Numbered from the stretch's first letter, positions 1 through 9,923 are shown. The stretch: DNA of 64,000 nucleotides from Stenotrophomonas raiganjensis (SeqCode) (GCF_030658505.1 NZ_JAUTXR010000173.1:1-64000); one strand, 5' to 3'. Notes: generated by a model from the letters alone, not told the origin. Translations and numbers: made by a program.

Positions 1-76
1 CCCTGACTGTCTGCCCCTCCACAACGACAAGGCGAACCGCCTCGTCCCTCATGCCCTGAGTGATCTGTTTTGCCAT
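1..76 (-). CDS. IS3-type transposase OrfA, N-terminal fragment cut by window edge
   Basis: The minus-strand frame starts at an ATG at 76-74, preceded by an AAGG ribosome-binding site about 8 bases upstream, and runs off the left edge. The 25 visible residues begin MAKQITQGMRDEAVRLV and continue with an acidic/valine-rich stretch. This resembles the first helix of IS3-family OrfA proteins (the RDEAVRLV...EG pattern ahead of a helix-turn-helix). OrfA binds the element's ends and is fused to OrfB by frameshifting. Only the start is visible, so the family call rests on a short match plus the IS-like end next to it. Confidence 0.5.
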   Translation of the reverse strand, partial: MAKQITQGMRDEAVRLVVVEGQTVR

Positions 77-137
77 GGGTCTACCTTGATGCTCGAAATT
101 GATCCTATCGAGTGTCCAAGTTGATTAGACCACCACA
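1..137 (-). mobile_element. Right-hand end (in window) of an IS3-like insertion sequence
   Basis: The terminus is inferred, not matched to a database. A dispersed palindromic repeat reads normally inward from about 183 to 138 and then breaks off. Compared with the intact copy at 381-433, the similarity stops where minus-strand sequence beginning TGTGGTGGTC starts. TG is the usual IS3-family terminal dinucleotide. The orfA start lies about 60 bases inside, a normal distance. The other end is outside the window. Confidence 0.45.
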
Positions 138-183
138 ACCCGTCCATGGGGGCTTGGCAGCCGCATCCATGCGGCTGACACCC
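138..183 (-). repeat. Interrupted dispersed palindromic repeat
   Basis: On the minus strand this reads as a hairpin (AGCCGCAT-GG-ATGCGGCT) followed by GCCAAGCCCCCATGGACGGG. It is the same layout as the repeat at 381-433 in the opposite orientation. The expected tail is missing because the IS-like sequence begins there. Confidence 0.5.
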
Positions 184-226
184 CGCACTCCGACACTGCC
201 CCGCCTCTGACAGATTTCCGCGATCG

Positions 227-250
227 GATAGATCCACGCCATGCGTGGAT
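227..250 (+). repeat. SMAG-like REP hairpin with degenerate head
   Basis: ATAG in place of the usual GTAG is followed by ATCCACGC-CAT-GCGTGGAT, a perfect 8-base stem. The same stem occurs at 33707-33732 and 52278-52300. Confidence 0.5.
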
Positions 251-280
251 GAATTTCTGTCAGATATCGAAATCAATCTG

Positions 281-319
281 GGGTCGGATCCGTTTTCCTG
301 TGGAAAACGGATCCGACCC
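281..319. repeat. Perfect 18-bp inverted repeat
   Basis: Bases 281-298 and 302-319 are exact reverse complements separated by a 3-base loop. The arms start GGGTCGGATCCG and end in a T-run/A-run (TTTTCC / GGAAAA). No gene overlaps it. It could form a very stable hairpin in RNA from either strand, but it has no terminal U-tract. The stretch 142-599 otherwise holds only repeats; no convincing gene was seen in either strand. Confidence 0.75.
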
Positions 320-380
320 TATGCCATTCCGACAGCTCGCAAGAATCTGTCGAAGGCGGGGTGGGTCCGGTTGCGGGAGT

Positions 381-433
381 GTCCGCGGCATGGATGCCGC
401 GGCCAAGCCCCCAGGGATGGGTTTACGGCGTCC
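381..433 (+). repeat. Dispersed palindromic repeat, intact copy
   Basis: A hairpin (CCGCGGCAT/ATGCCGCGG around a GG centre) is followed by CCAAGCCCCCAGGGATGGG and TTTACGGCG. The same design appears in inverse orientation at 138-183. Confidence 0.5.
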
Positions 434-540
434 CCGCCATCCGACACCTCCCCGCCTCCCCACGCAGAAACCCAGAGCCGCTTTGGCTTTGGCCTCTGCG
501 GGTGCAGGGTGCAACCCTGCCGAACACCCTCCGCTGCGCT

Positions 541-563
541 CGCCGGGCATGGCCCGGCGCTAC
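541..563 (-). repeat. SMAG-type REP
   Basis: On the minus strand a GTAG head (563-560) is followed by a GCGCCGGGC-CAT-GCCCGGCG hairpin. The same stem recurs at 9857-9921 and 41747-41771. Confidence 0.65.
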
Positions 564-571
564 CCGTAATG

Positions 572-597
572 AAAAAGCCGCCTTTCGGCGGCTTCTT
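572..597 (-). terminator. Rho-independent terminator of the oxygenase gene
   Basis: On the minus strand, AAGCCGCC-GAAA-GGCGGCTT is followed directly by a T-run. It lies a few bases after the TAA stop at 602-600. Confidence 0.75.
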
Positions 598-599
598 CA

Positions 600-1535
600 T
601 TACTTCAGCTTGATCTCGCGCAGGCGCTCTTCGAGGAAGCCGTGGGCGGTGATCGGCTCCGGGTACCGGCTCGGGTTCTCCGGGGTGATGCACGACGGCA
701 GCACGTCGATCAGGAAGTCCGGGTTCGGGTGCAGGAAGAACGGCACCGAGTAGCGCGGCTGGCGCGCCAGCTCGCCCGGAGGATTGACCACGCGGTGGAT
801 GGTCGACGGATACACATGGTTGGTCAGGCGCTGCAGCATGTCGCCGATGTTGACCACGATGGTGTCCGCGTCCGAGGTGAACGGCACCCACTCGCCCTCG
901 TGCGACTGCACCTCCAGGCCGGCCGCGCTGGCACCGACCAGCAGGGTGATGAAGTTGATGTCGCCATGCGCACCGGCGCGCACGTTCGGGATGTCATCGG
1001 TGGTGATCGGCGGGTAGTGGATCGGGCGCAGGATCGAGTTGCCGAAATTGGTCTTGTCGGCGAAGAAGTCCTCCGGCAGGCCGATGTGCAGGGCCAGCGC
1101 CGACAGCACGCGCGAACCAAGGTTGTCCAGCGCCTGGTACAGGCCGTAGCCGCGCTCACGGAAGCCCTCGACCTCGGTCGGCCACAGGTTCGGCGCCATC
1201 ACGTCGCGGTACTTGGAGTCGTCGCCGATTTCACGGCCGATGTGCCAGAACTCCTTCAGGTCGAAATGCTTGGAACCCTTGGCGGTCTCCACGCCGAACG
1301 GGGTGTAGCCGCGGGCGCCGCCGCTGCCGGCCACGTGGTACTTGCGCTTGACCTCTTCGGGCAGGGCAAAGAAGGCTTTGAAGGCATCGTAGGCCGCATC
1401 GATGTCGGCCTGCGGGATGCCGTGGTTGCGGATGCCCGCGAATCCCCATTGGCGGTAGGCCGCGCCCAGCTCGGCCACGAAGGCCTCGCGGTCGCTGTCG
1501 AAACGGGTGATGTCGAGGGTGGGGATCTGGCTCAC
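600..1535 (-). CDS. Isopenicillin N synthase-family 2OG-Fe(II) oxygenase
   Basis: Protein of 311 residues. Its N-terminal domain (PTLDITRF..., about residues 5-110) matches the DIOX_N region. The C-terminal double-stranded beta-helix carries the iron triad: H190 and D192 in AHGD, and H247 in TIHRVV. The 2-oxoglutarate-binding RxS pair is at R261/S263. These enzymes oxidise small metabolites using Fe(II), O2 and usually 2-oxoglutarate; the substrate cannot be read from the sequence. It is a single gene with its own terminator, convergent with nothing and divergent from the sulfatase-like gene at 1733. Confidence 0.85.
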   Translation of the reverse strand: MSQIPTLDITRFDSDREAFVAELGAAYRQWGFAGIRNHGIPQADIDAAYDAFKAFFALPEEVKRKYHVAGSGGARGYTPFGVETAKGSKHFDLKEFWHIGREIGDDSKYRDVMAPNLWPTEVEGFRERGYGLYQALDNLGSRVLSALALHIGLPEDFFADKTNFGNSILRPIHYPPITTDDIPNVRAGAHGDINFITLLVGASAAGLEVQSHEGEWVPFTSDADTIVVNIGDMLQRLTNHVYPSTIHRVVNPPGELARQPRYSVPFFLHPNPDFLIDVLPSCITPENPSRYPEPITAHGFLEERLREIKLK

Positions 1536-1732
1536 AGCGGTTCCTGGCTTGTCGTTGGGTCTGAGCGGGCCAGCGCATTCATGGCCCGCCTGAACATTGT
1601 GACAGATCGCCCGGCGAACGCGACTCGATACAAGGAAACAAACCGATACAATGCGCGGCCCGCGCGTACTTTAACGAATCCCTTACGTTGCCGCCGCGCC
1701 CTCCGCCCGTACCCTCCCGACCCGCCCGCGCC

Positions 1733-3613
1733 ATGTCCAACGCTTCAGTCGCCGCCGACCTCCCCCTCGCAGGCCCTGCCCTTCGCTGGCGGCGGCTGGC
1801 GTGGTGGTCGCTGTTCGTGGCGGGCAATGCCCTGCTGGCTGCGGCGATCACCCTGGGCAACGTGCCACTGCACGACAACCCGGGTGGCAATCAGGGGCTG
1901 GCCTATCTCGCGATCGCCCTGCCCGGCCACCTGCTCGCGTTCGGCGCATTGGCGGGCCTGCTGCCCCTGCTGCTGGGCCTGTGGCCGCGCAGCGCGCGCA
2001 CGCTGAGCATCAGCGCTGCACTGCTGCAGGGCGCGTGGCTGTGCCTGCTGCTGGTCGACGCCAAGGTCTTCACCCTGTATCGCTTCCATCTCAATGCCAT
2101 GGTCGTGAACATGGTGTTCGGCGGCGCGCTGCAGGACCAGGTTGCCCTGTCCTGGGAAACCTGGCTGCAGATCGGCCTGCTGGTGGCCGCCATCTTCACC
2201 GCCGAAGGCCTGCTGGCGTGGGCCTGCTGGAAGCTGCTGCCTGCCGCGCCGCGCCGGCGCCGGGTACTCCAGGCCTGGACGGCCGTGGTCCTGCTGATGG
2301 CCGCTGGCCAGGCGGCCACCGCTTACTACGATGCGCGTGGCGACCGCGACGTGATCGCCCAGTGGAACTACCTGCCCTGGGCGCAGCCCATCACCGCCAA
2401 GAGCTTCATGCGCAGGCTCGGCGTGGTCAGCGAGCAGCAGGCCGGCCTGCCCGATCCGCGCCATGCGCAGCTGCTGTACCCGCTGCAGCCGCTGCGCTGC
2501 CAGAGCCCGCGGCGGCCCAACGTGCTGATGGTGGTGCTGGAATCACTGCGCCACGACGCGCTCACTCCGCAGATCATGCCGAACACCTCGGCGCTGGCGC
2601 AGTCCGCGCGGGTGTATGACCATCACTTCAGCACGGGCAATGCCACCCGCTATGGCCTGTTCGGCCTGCTCTACGGCCTGCCCGGCGGCTACTGGTCGAG
2701 CATGCTTGATGAACAGCGCGGCTCGCAGCTGTTCAAGGTTCTGGGCCAGCAGGGCTACGACCTGCACCTGTACGGCAGTGCGCCGCTGTACAGCCCGGAA
2801 TTCGACCGCACGGCATTCGCCGACGTTCGCGGGCAGCTGCATCAGGGGCCTTCGGATCGGGAGTCGGAGGATCGCGACAGCAGCATTGTCGCTTCGCTGC
2901 GCAAGGACATCCGGGCCAGCCAGGCTGCGCACACGCCGTGGTTCGGGTTCGTCTTCCTCGATTCCACCCATGCGCCCTACCACATGCCCCCGGGCTACCC
3001 GCCGCTGGCGACCCCGATGTCCGGAAAAATCGACTTTCTGAAGTTCGGCCCGGACCACGATCCGACCCCCGAACTGAACCGATATCGGACGGCCGTGCAC
3101 TACGCCGACAGCCTGGTCGGCACGCTGCTGGATGATCTGCGCGCGCAGGGGCTGGAACAGGACACGATCGTGCTGGTCACCGGCGACCATGGCGAGGAAT
3201 TCAACGACCTCAAGCTGAACTACTGGGGCCACAACGGCAACTTCTCCGACTACCAGCTGCAGGTGCCGTTCGTGCTGCACTGGCCCGGCAAGGGCAATGC
3301 GCACGAAGCGCGCGTCAGTTCGCACGAGGACTGGGTGCCGACCCTGCTGCGCCATGCATTGGGCTGCGAGAACGCATTGACCGACTTCAGCACCGGCCAC
3401 GACCTGCTGGCCGAACCGGCGGGCGAGCGCGCACTGGTGGTCGAAAGCTGGTCGCAACGAGCCGTCCGCCACGGCAACGCCATCTACGTGTTCGACAAGT
3501 TCGGCAACGCGACCTCGCTGGACCTGCACTACCGCCCACTGCCGCAGCAGGCTCCGGATGCTGCGGCCGTCCGTACCGCATGGGAAGCGCTGACCCGCTT
3601 CCGCAACCGCTGA
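1733..3613 (+). CDS. Sulfatase-like inner-membrane hydrolase/transferase (YejM/PbgA-like layout)
   Basis: About 626 residues. Five hydrophobic segments fill the first ~190 residues, followed by a periplasmic sulfatase/alkaline-phosphatase fold. Visible fold motifs are E270 in the strand before SLRHDAL, the nucleophile-region Thr near 301 (TGNATRYG), D485/H486 in GDHGEE and H500 in GHNG. The layout of five transmembrane helices plus a sulfatase domain is that of the E. coli lipid A regulator YejM and of phosphoethanolamine transferases. I chose the ATG at 1733 because the in-frame ATG at 1688 adds only a proline-rich tail. It opens an operon with a glycosyltransferase, a deacetylase and galE, so a role in envelope glycan or lipid decoration is inferred. 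Confidence 0.8.
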   Translation: MSNASVAADLPLAGPALRWRRLAWWSLFVAGNALLAAAITLGNVPLHDNPGGNQGLAYLAIALPGHLLAFGALAGLLPLLLGLWPRSARTLSISAALLQGAWLCLLLVDAKVFTLYRFHLNAMVVNMVFGGALQDQVALSWETWLQIGLLVAAIFTAEGLLAWACWKLLPAAPRRRRVLQAWTAVVLLMAAGQAATAYYDARGDRDVIAQWNYLPWAQPITAKSFMRRLGVVSEQQAGLPDPRHAQLLYPLQPLRCQSPRRPNVLMVVLESLRHDALTPQIMPNTSALAQSARVYDHHFSTGNATRYGLFGLLYGLPGGYWSSMLDEQRGSQLFKVLGQQGYDLHLYGSAPLYSPEFDRTAFADVRGQLHQGPSDRESEDRDSSIVASLRKDIRASQAAHTPWFGFVFLDSTHAPYHMPPGYPPLATPMSGKIDFLKFGPDHDPTPELNRYRTAVHYADSLVGTLLDDLRAQGLEQDTIVLVTGDHGEEFNDLKLNYWGHNGNFSDYQLQVPFVLHWPGKGNAHEARVSSHEDWVPTLLRHALGCENALTDFSTGHDLLAEPAGERALVVESWSQRAVRHGNAIYVFDKFGNATSLDLHYRPLPQQAPDAAAVRTAWEALTRFRNR

Positions 3614-3631
3614 CCACAGAGGATGGTTTCC

Positions 3632-4777
3632 ATGAAACGCGCCCTGCGCATCCTGCACACCGAAGCCGCCAAAGGCATGGGAGGCCAGGAGATCTACATC
3701 TTCCGCCACATGCAGGTGATGCGTGCCCGTGGTCATGAGGTGTCGCTGCTGTGCCAGCCCGATGCGCGCCTGGCCCAGCTGGCACGTGAGGATGGCTTCA
3801 CCGTGCACACCCTGCGCATGGGCGGCCTGGCACGGCTGCTGGGTGGCATCTGGGCGGTATCGCGCCTGACCCGCCGTGAACGCTACGACGTGGTCAACAC
3901 CACCAGCCGTCGCGACGCCCTGATTGCAGCCGCTGGCGCGCGCCTGGGCGGTACCCCGCTGGTGGTGCGTTCGCGGCACTTGATGAGCCCGATCAATTCC
4001 CTGCTCACGTATACCGGCCTGCCGCACCGGATCATCACTGTCAGCGACTTCGTCAAGCGGCTGATGGTCGACCGTGGCATCGCTGCGGAACGCATCGGCA
4101 TCGTGCCGCCCATGGCGATGCCGCCACACTGGGACACCGCCGGGCCTGCCGACGCCTGGACGGAGCTGCAGGACACCCGCGCGCAGGTGCGCGCTGAACT
4201 CGGCTTCGCCGAGCGCGATATCGTGGTCGGCTGCGTGGCCGTGCTGCGCGAACCCAAGGGCCATGCCGAACTGCTGCATGCCATCGCGCCGTTGTGCAAG
4301 GCCAACCCCGACCTGCACCTGGCCGTCGTAGGCGACGGCGAGCCAGTGATGGGCCGCCTGCAGGCCCTGCGCAGCGAACTCGGCCTGGACCGGCAGGTGC
4401 ACCTGCTCGGCTTCCGCAGCGACGCCCATCGGCTGATGGCCGGTTTCGACATCTTCGCCCTGGCCACCCACAAGGAGGCGTCGGGCACGGTCTTTCTCGA
4501 AGCCGCCCAGGCGGCGCTGCCGATCATCTCGCACCGCGTCGGCGGCGTACCTGAAATGCTGGTGGAAGGCAGCAATGCCATCCTCGTCCGGCTGGGCGAC
4601 GAGGCCGCTCTCACCGGCGCGTTGCGCCTGCTGGTGGACGATCCGGAACGGCGGCGGCAGATGGGCCGTGCCGGTTGGGACTGGATCCGCAGCACCGCGC
4701 GGTTCAGTGCGGCCGGCCACGGCGAGGCCACCGAAAATTATTACCTCCAATGGCTGAAGGAGCTGGGTCATGGCTAA
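3632..4777 (+). CDS. Glycosyltransferase family 4
   Basis: A 381-residue GT-B glycosyltransferase. The N-terminal Rossmann half begins MKRALRILHTEAAKGMGGQE. The C-terminal half holds the nucleotide-sugar site with the EX7E motif (EASGTVFLE, about residues 282-290), followed by GGVPEML. It transfers a sugar from an activated nucleotide donor; donor and acceptor are unknown. The start at 3632 has AGAGG 9 bases upstream, whereas the ATG at 3623 abuts that site and is unlikely. It lies 18 bases after the sulfatase-like gene and overlaps the deacetylase by 8 bases, so the three are co-translated. Confidence 0.88.
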   Translation: MKRALRILHTEAAKGMGGQEIYIFRHMQVMRARGHEVSLLCQPDARLAQLAREDGFTVHTLRMGGLARLLGGIWAVSRLTRRERYDVVNTTSRRDALIAAAGARLGGTPLVVRSRHLMSPINSLLTYTGLPHRIITVSDFVKRLMVDRGIAAERIGIVPPMAMPPHWDTAGPADAWTELQDTRAQVRAELGFAERDIVVGCVAVLREPKGHAELLHAIAPLCKANPDLHLAVVGDGEPVMGRLQALRSELGLDRQVHLLGFRSDAHRLMAGFDIFALATHKEASGTVFLEAAQAALPIISHRVGGVPEMLVEGSNAILVRLGDEAALTGALRLLVDDPERRRQMGRAGWDWIRSTARFSAAGHGEATENYYLQWLKELGHG

Positions 4778-5627
4778 TGCCCGAACCGTACCGGTGCTGA
4801 TGCACCACCATGTCAGCAATTCGCCGGGGATGATCACCGTATCCCCGGAGAACTTCGAGAGCCAGATCGCCTGGCTCGCACGTACCGGCTGGACATCGTT
4901 GACGCTGGACCAGTACGCCGACTTCCTTGCCGGCAAGCCGGTCCCGCGCAAATCGATCGTGATCACGTTCGATGACGGCTACCTCGACAACTGGGTCTAC
5001 GCGCATCCGATCCTGCAGAAGTACGGCATGCATGCGGTGGTGTTCGTGGTTACCGGCTGGATGCACGAGGGCCCGATCCGCCCGCATGCAGGCATCGAAG
5101 GCGCCGAGCTGCCGGCCACGCCGGAACATCGCGCCTGCGAAGACCTGATCTACAAGCAGGGCCGCAGCGACGAAGTCATGATGCGCTGGAGCGAAGCGCG
5201 TGCGGCAATCGAAGCCGGCACGTTCGAGGTCCACTGCCATACCCACAGCCACACCCGTTGGCTCAAGCGCGATGACCTGGACCGTGCACAGCGCCGCGAA
5301 GGCATCAGCGGCGACCTGGCCATGGCGAAGCAGACGCTGCTGGAGAAGCTCGGCGAAGTCTCCGATACGCTGTGCTGGCCCTATGGCGACTTCGACGATG
5401 ACTACATCGAAGTGGCACGCGAACAGGGCTTCCGCTACCTGCACACCACCCACCCGTTCGGTCGCAACGTGGTCGGCGGCGATCCGGAGCGCATCTATCG
5501 CTTCGCGATCCGCAACCGGCCGGCCAGCTGGCTGCGCAAGCGCATCGCCTGGAGCTACAACCCGCTGATCGCGCCGATCTTCAACGGCTTCAAGGCCCGG
5601 CAGAAGAAGATGGTGCCGGGCCCGTAA
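4770..5627 (+). CDS. Polysaccharide deacetylase family protein (NodB homology)
   Basis: 285 residues with the carbohydrate esterase 4 motifs: the FDDG metal/catalytic motif near residues 67-70, the metal-binding HTHSH near 157-161, and WPYG near 205. Such enzymes remove N-acetyl groups from cell-envelope or extracellular polysaccharide. No signal peptide or membrane segment is evident, which suggests that it acts on a cytoplasmic lipid-linked precursor, as some LPS-sugar deacetylases do. It overlaps the end of the GT4 gene by 8 bases. Together they may add a sugar and then deacetylate it. Confidence 0.87.
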   Translation: MANARTVPVLMHHHVSNSPGMITVSPENFESQIAWLARTGWTSLTLDQYADFLAGKPVPRKSIVITFDDGYLDNWVYAHPILQKYGMHAVVFVVTGWMHEGPIRPHAGIEGAELPATPEHRACEDLIYKQGRSDEVMMRWSEARAAIEAGTFEVHCHTHSHTRWLKRDDLDRAQRREGISGDLAMAKQTLLEKLGEVSDTLCWPYGDFDDDYIEVAREQGFRYLHTTHPFGRNVVGGDPERIYRFAIRNRPASWLRKRIAWSYNPLIAPIFNGFKARQKKMVPGP

Positions 5628-5700
5628 CCGGCGCGAACGCGGCGCCCCTGCAATCGGCGGCGCCCGATTCTTGAATGGATTCCAAGGAACAGTGAAGGCA

Positions 5701-6720
5701 ATGAACGTACTGTTGACCGGTGGCGCTGGCTACATCGGCTCGCATGCATGCGTCGAGCTGCAGCAACAAGGGCACGGCGTGGTCATCGTGGATTCGCTGT
5801 GCAACAGCGACGCCAGCGTCGTTGAAGGCATCGCGCGGATCACCGGCACAGCGCCGGTGTTCGTGCAGGCCGACATCCGCGATCGAGCGCGCATCGCCGC
5901 GCTGATGCAACAGCATGCGATCGATGCGGTGCTGCACTTCGCAGCGCTCAAGTCCGTGGGTGACTCGCAGAAGGTGCCTCTGCAGTACTTCGACAGCAAC
6001 ATCAGCGGCACCATCGCCCTGCTCGGTGCGATGCAGGATGCGGGGGTGACGCTGCTGGTCTTCAGCTCCTCCGCCACCGTGTACGGCAACCAGGAGCACT
6101 GCCCGGTGGACGAGACTGCTTCAACCTGTGCCATGACGCCCTATGGCCGCACCAAGCTGGTGGTGGAGCAGCTGCTTGCCGACCTGATCGCAACGGGCCA
6201 GGACCTGCACGTGGCGACGCTGCGCTACTTCAATCCGGTGGGCGCCCACAGCAGTGCACTCATCGGCGAGCTGCCGCACGGCACGCCCAGCAACCTGATG
6301 CCCTACATCGCGCAGGTTGCGGCCGGGCTGCTGCCGGAGGTACAGGTCTTCGGCGATGACTATCCGACCCATGACGGTACCGGCGTGCGCGACTACATCC
6401 ATGTGCAGGACGTCGCCAGCGCCCACGTGCTGGCCCTGCAGTTCCTTCGCAACCAGCGGCGCAGCATCACCCTCAACCTTGGCACCGGCCAGGGCCACAG
6501 CGTGCTGGAACTGATCCGGGCGTTCGAGCAGGCCGCCAGGGTACGGATTCCGTACCGCATCGCCCCACGCCGCAGCGGCGACATCGCGGTGAGCTTTGCC
6601 GACGCGTCACTGGCCCTGCGCGAACTGGGCTGGAAGGCCCGTCACGACCTGGCGGACATGTGCCGTGACACCTGGAAATGGCAAAAGGCCATGCCGCCCC
6701 GGGCACCAGCCGAACACCGA
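5701..6720 (+). CDS. galE: UDP-glucose 4-epimerase
   Basis: 340 residues, close to the ~338 of E. coli GalE. It has the NAD-binding GGAGYIGS at residues 6-13, the SSSATVYG strand, and the short-chain dehydrogenase catalytic pair Y147 and K151 in YGRTK. It interconverts UDP-glucose and UDP-galactose (or the N-acetyl forms). The ATG at 5701 gives the standard GalE N-terminus; the in-frame ATG at 5671 would add ten unlikely residues. It ends the envelope operon and supplies a nucleotide sugar that its glycosyltransferase neighbour could use. The stop codon TGA is at 6721-6723. Confidence 0.92.
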
Positions 6721-6738
6721 TGACCGGGGCGACCTCCG

Positions 6739-7227
6739 TCAGAAGAATCGTCCGTACACGACCTGCACGATCTCACCATTGCCGGTATTGATCAGCAGTG
6801 CATCGGGGCCATAGCGCACCCACTCGAAGCCCATCGGCGGCATGTCGAGGCCGAACAGCCAGAAGTCGTTGAGGATGTAGTCGCCCACCCAGTACGGGCG
6901 CGGCAGGATCTGGCCGTAGTGCCAGCGCTGGTAGGCGTAGCCCACTGGCGGATGGTAGGGCCCGATGCGGAAGGCGTGGTCGGCATGGAAGTTGTGCCGG
7001 TAGTCCTCGCGGAATGCCGGTCGCGCATTGCCCAGTTCACGCGGGCGCTCCATCCGTGGATACCCCCAGGGCGCTCTCATCGGCTCTTCGCGTGGCGCGG
7101 ACATGTGCGGCCCACCTTCCGGGCGGCGTTCGGCGCTGGCAATCGAAACGCCGCCCAGCAACGGCAGCACCAGCAGCACGCCTGCCAGCAGGCAGCGGCT
7201 GTAGCGCAGTGAGGTGTTCATGGTCAT
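6739..7227 (-). CDS. RcnB-family periplasmic protein
   Basis: 162 residues from the ATG at 7227 (AGGG 4 bases upstream); the ATG at 7221 is an alternative. A cleavable signal peptide ends near ASAE. A low-complexity Arg/Pro-rich region follows. The C-terminus shows the RcnB pattern: RWHYGQILP, a YxLNDFW-like segment, PPxGFEWVRYG and a closing GEIVQVVYG. E. coli RcnB is a periplasmic protein that modulates Ni/Co efflux, but most homologues are uncharacterised, so a metal role is not assured. No rcnA-like efflux gene is next to it. It is convergent with galE, 15 bases apart. Confidence 0.75.
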   Translation of the reverse strand: MTMNTSLRYSRCLLAGVLLVLPLLGGVSIASAERRPEGGPHMSAPREEPMRAPWGYPRMERPRELGNARPAFREDYRHNFHADHAFRIGPYHPPVGYAYQRWHYGQILPRPYWVGDYILNDFWLFGLDMPPMGFEWVRYGPDALLINTGNGEIVQVVYGRFF

Positions 7228-7425
7228 GGTCCCTGCAACGAAGTGAAGAAGGATGGAGCGTGGTCCGCTCCGACCAGGTCCCCGGCTGCGCAGGCTGAGC
7301 AGGGCAGCGAAGGATCCTGATCCCGGGAATACGCCCGGCATCGTTCATGACGCGTCACAAAGCGCACAGCCACAGCTGAACGTAATCACGGGTCGCGATC
7401 GGTTCAGTCAGTGGCGCTGGACAGC

Positions 7426-7451
7426 GACATGGCCGCAATAGCGGCCATGTC
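7426..7451. repeat. 11-bp stem hairpin after glmM
   Basis: GACATGGCCGC-AATA-GCGGCCATGTC lies about 30 bases past the glmM stop. There is no T-run, so it is a possible mRNA-end structure but not a classical terminator. The 7228-7479 gap holds this and nothing else recognisable. Confidence 0.5.
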
Positions 7452-7479
7452 GAGGTGCCAGGTTGTACCACCGCCGGAC

Positions 7480-8840
7480 TCAGCCGGCGGCGTCACGCAC
7501 CGCAGCAGACAGGCGATCCAGCGTCTCCTGCATCAGCGTCGCATCATCCGCTTCGACCGTGACCCGCACCACCGGCTCGGTACCGGAAGGACGCAGGAAC
7601 GCCCGGCCACGACCGGCTACCGATTGCTGCGCGACGGCCAATGCGGCCTGCACGCTGTCGGCCTGCACCGTGGCCTTGGCCGAGGCATTGCCCAACCGCA
7701 CGTTGACCGTCTTCTGCGGAACCCGCTGCAGCCCCTTCAACGCCTGGCGCAGGGTCTGCCCGCTGTTGCGCAGTGCCACCAGCACCTGCAGCGCACTGAC
7801 GATGCCATCACCGGTGGTCGCACGGTCCAGGCACAGCAGATGGCCGGAGGCTTCACCGCCGAGCACGCCACCGCCTTCGATCAGCGCCTGGTGCACGTAG
7901 CGATCACCGACGTTGCTGCGCACGAACGGAATCTGCAGATCGGCAAAAGCCTTCTCCACACCGTAGTTGCTCATCAGCGTGCCGACCACCGGGCCACGCA
8001 GACGGCCTTCTTCCTTCCAGGCGCGGGCCAGGATGTACAGCAGGTCATCGCCATCGACCGGGTTGCCCTGGTCATCGGCCATCAGCACGCGGTCACCGTC
8101 ACCATCGAAGGCGATGCCCAGGTCGGCACGGGTCTCGCGGACCTTGGCCGCCAGGTTGTCGATATGGGTGGAGCCGACACCCGCATTGATGTTGACGCCG
8201 TTCGGCTCTGCACCAATGCCGATCACCTCGGCACCCAGTTCGCGGAACAGCAGCGGCGCGATCTGGTAGGTGGCGCCGTGGGCGCAGTCCAGCACCAGGC
8301 GCACCCCACGCAGGTCGAATGCGCGCGGCACGCTGGCCTTGCAGAACTCGATGTAGCGGCCAACCGCCTCGCGTGCACGCGACGCCTTGCCCAGCTTCTC
8401 CGATTCAGCAGTGGTGAACGGAACGTCCAGCGCCGCCTCCAGAGCCAGCTCGGTGGCATCGTCAAGCTTCTCGCCTTGGGCGGAGAAGAACTTGATGCCA
8501 TTGTCGTAATGCGGATTATGCGAGGCACTGATGACAATGCCGGCGTCCACGCCCAGCGTGCGGGTCAGGAACGCCACTGCCGGGGTCGGCATCGGACCGA
8601 GCAGCTGCACATCGGCACCGGCGGCGACCAGTCCGGCTTCCAATGCCGCTTCGAACATATAACCGGAAATGCGGGTGTCCTTGCCGATCACCACGATCGG
8701 CCGGCGCCCGTCCTGGCCGCGCCGGGCAACCAGGACACGGCCCAGGGCATTGCCCAGGCGCAGCACGAAATCAGCCGAGATCACGCCCTGGCCGACCCGG
8801 CCACGGATGCCATCAGTACCGAAGTACTTGCGGCCTCCCA

Positions 8841-8841
<1 letters not shown>
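7480..8841 (-). CDS. glmM: Phosphoglucosamine mutase
   Basis: 453 residues. It converts glucosamine-6-phosphate to glucosamine-1-phosphate for UDP-GlcNAc synthesis (peptidoglycan and LPS). Signature elements are [10 protein letters not shown] at the N-terminus, the phospho-serine loop ISASHNP (Ser about 107), the Mg-binding DGDGDR, and RPSGTEP at the phosphate-binding C-terminus. The ATG at 8841 shares one base with the accD stop (TGATG); a TTG at 8844 is possible but less likely. This overlap couples it to accD. Confidence 0.95.
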
Positions 8842-9716
<875 letters not shown>

Positions 9717-9856
9717 GCGGGAGGACACTTCCGTTCAGGGCGGCCCTGGGGCCGCAAAGGCGGACAGTCTAGCTCCGCTTTCCCTGCCCGTGCACCCCCT
9801 TGCCCGGCATGGGGGTGCAGGAAAAAACCATGCTGGGACGTACGTTTAGGTGTTGG

Positions 9857-9921
9857 GTAGCGCCGGACCATGCCCGGCGGATGTCCTGCCTGCCGCACCG
9901 CCGGGCATGGCCCGGCGCTAC
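9857..9921. repeat. Paired SMAG/REP hairpins facing each other
   Basis: GTAGCGCCGGACCATGCCCGGCG and its inverse CGCCGGGCATGGCCCGGCGCTAC lie 22 bases apart in the trpA-accD gap (9717-9923). Nothing else is visible in that gap. Confidence 0.75.
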
Positions 9922-9923
9922 CA

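Noticed and set aside
49..599. Several overlapping short frames on both strands
   Set aside because: They run through palindromic repeats, give Arg/Pro-rich products and lack ribosome sites.
2543..4966. 807-codon open frame on the minus strand
   Set aside because: It is antisense to the sulfatase-like, GT4 and deacetylase genes, all three of which have catalytic motifs.
9857..9921. Regular spaced repeats as a possible CRISPR array
   Set aside because: Only two inverted copies with GTAG heads; they are REP hairpins, not direct repeats with unique spacers. No cas gene in the window.
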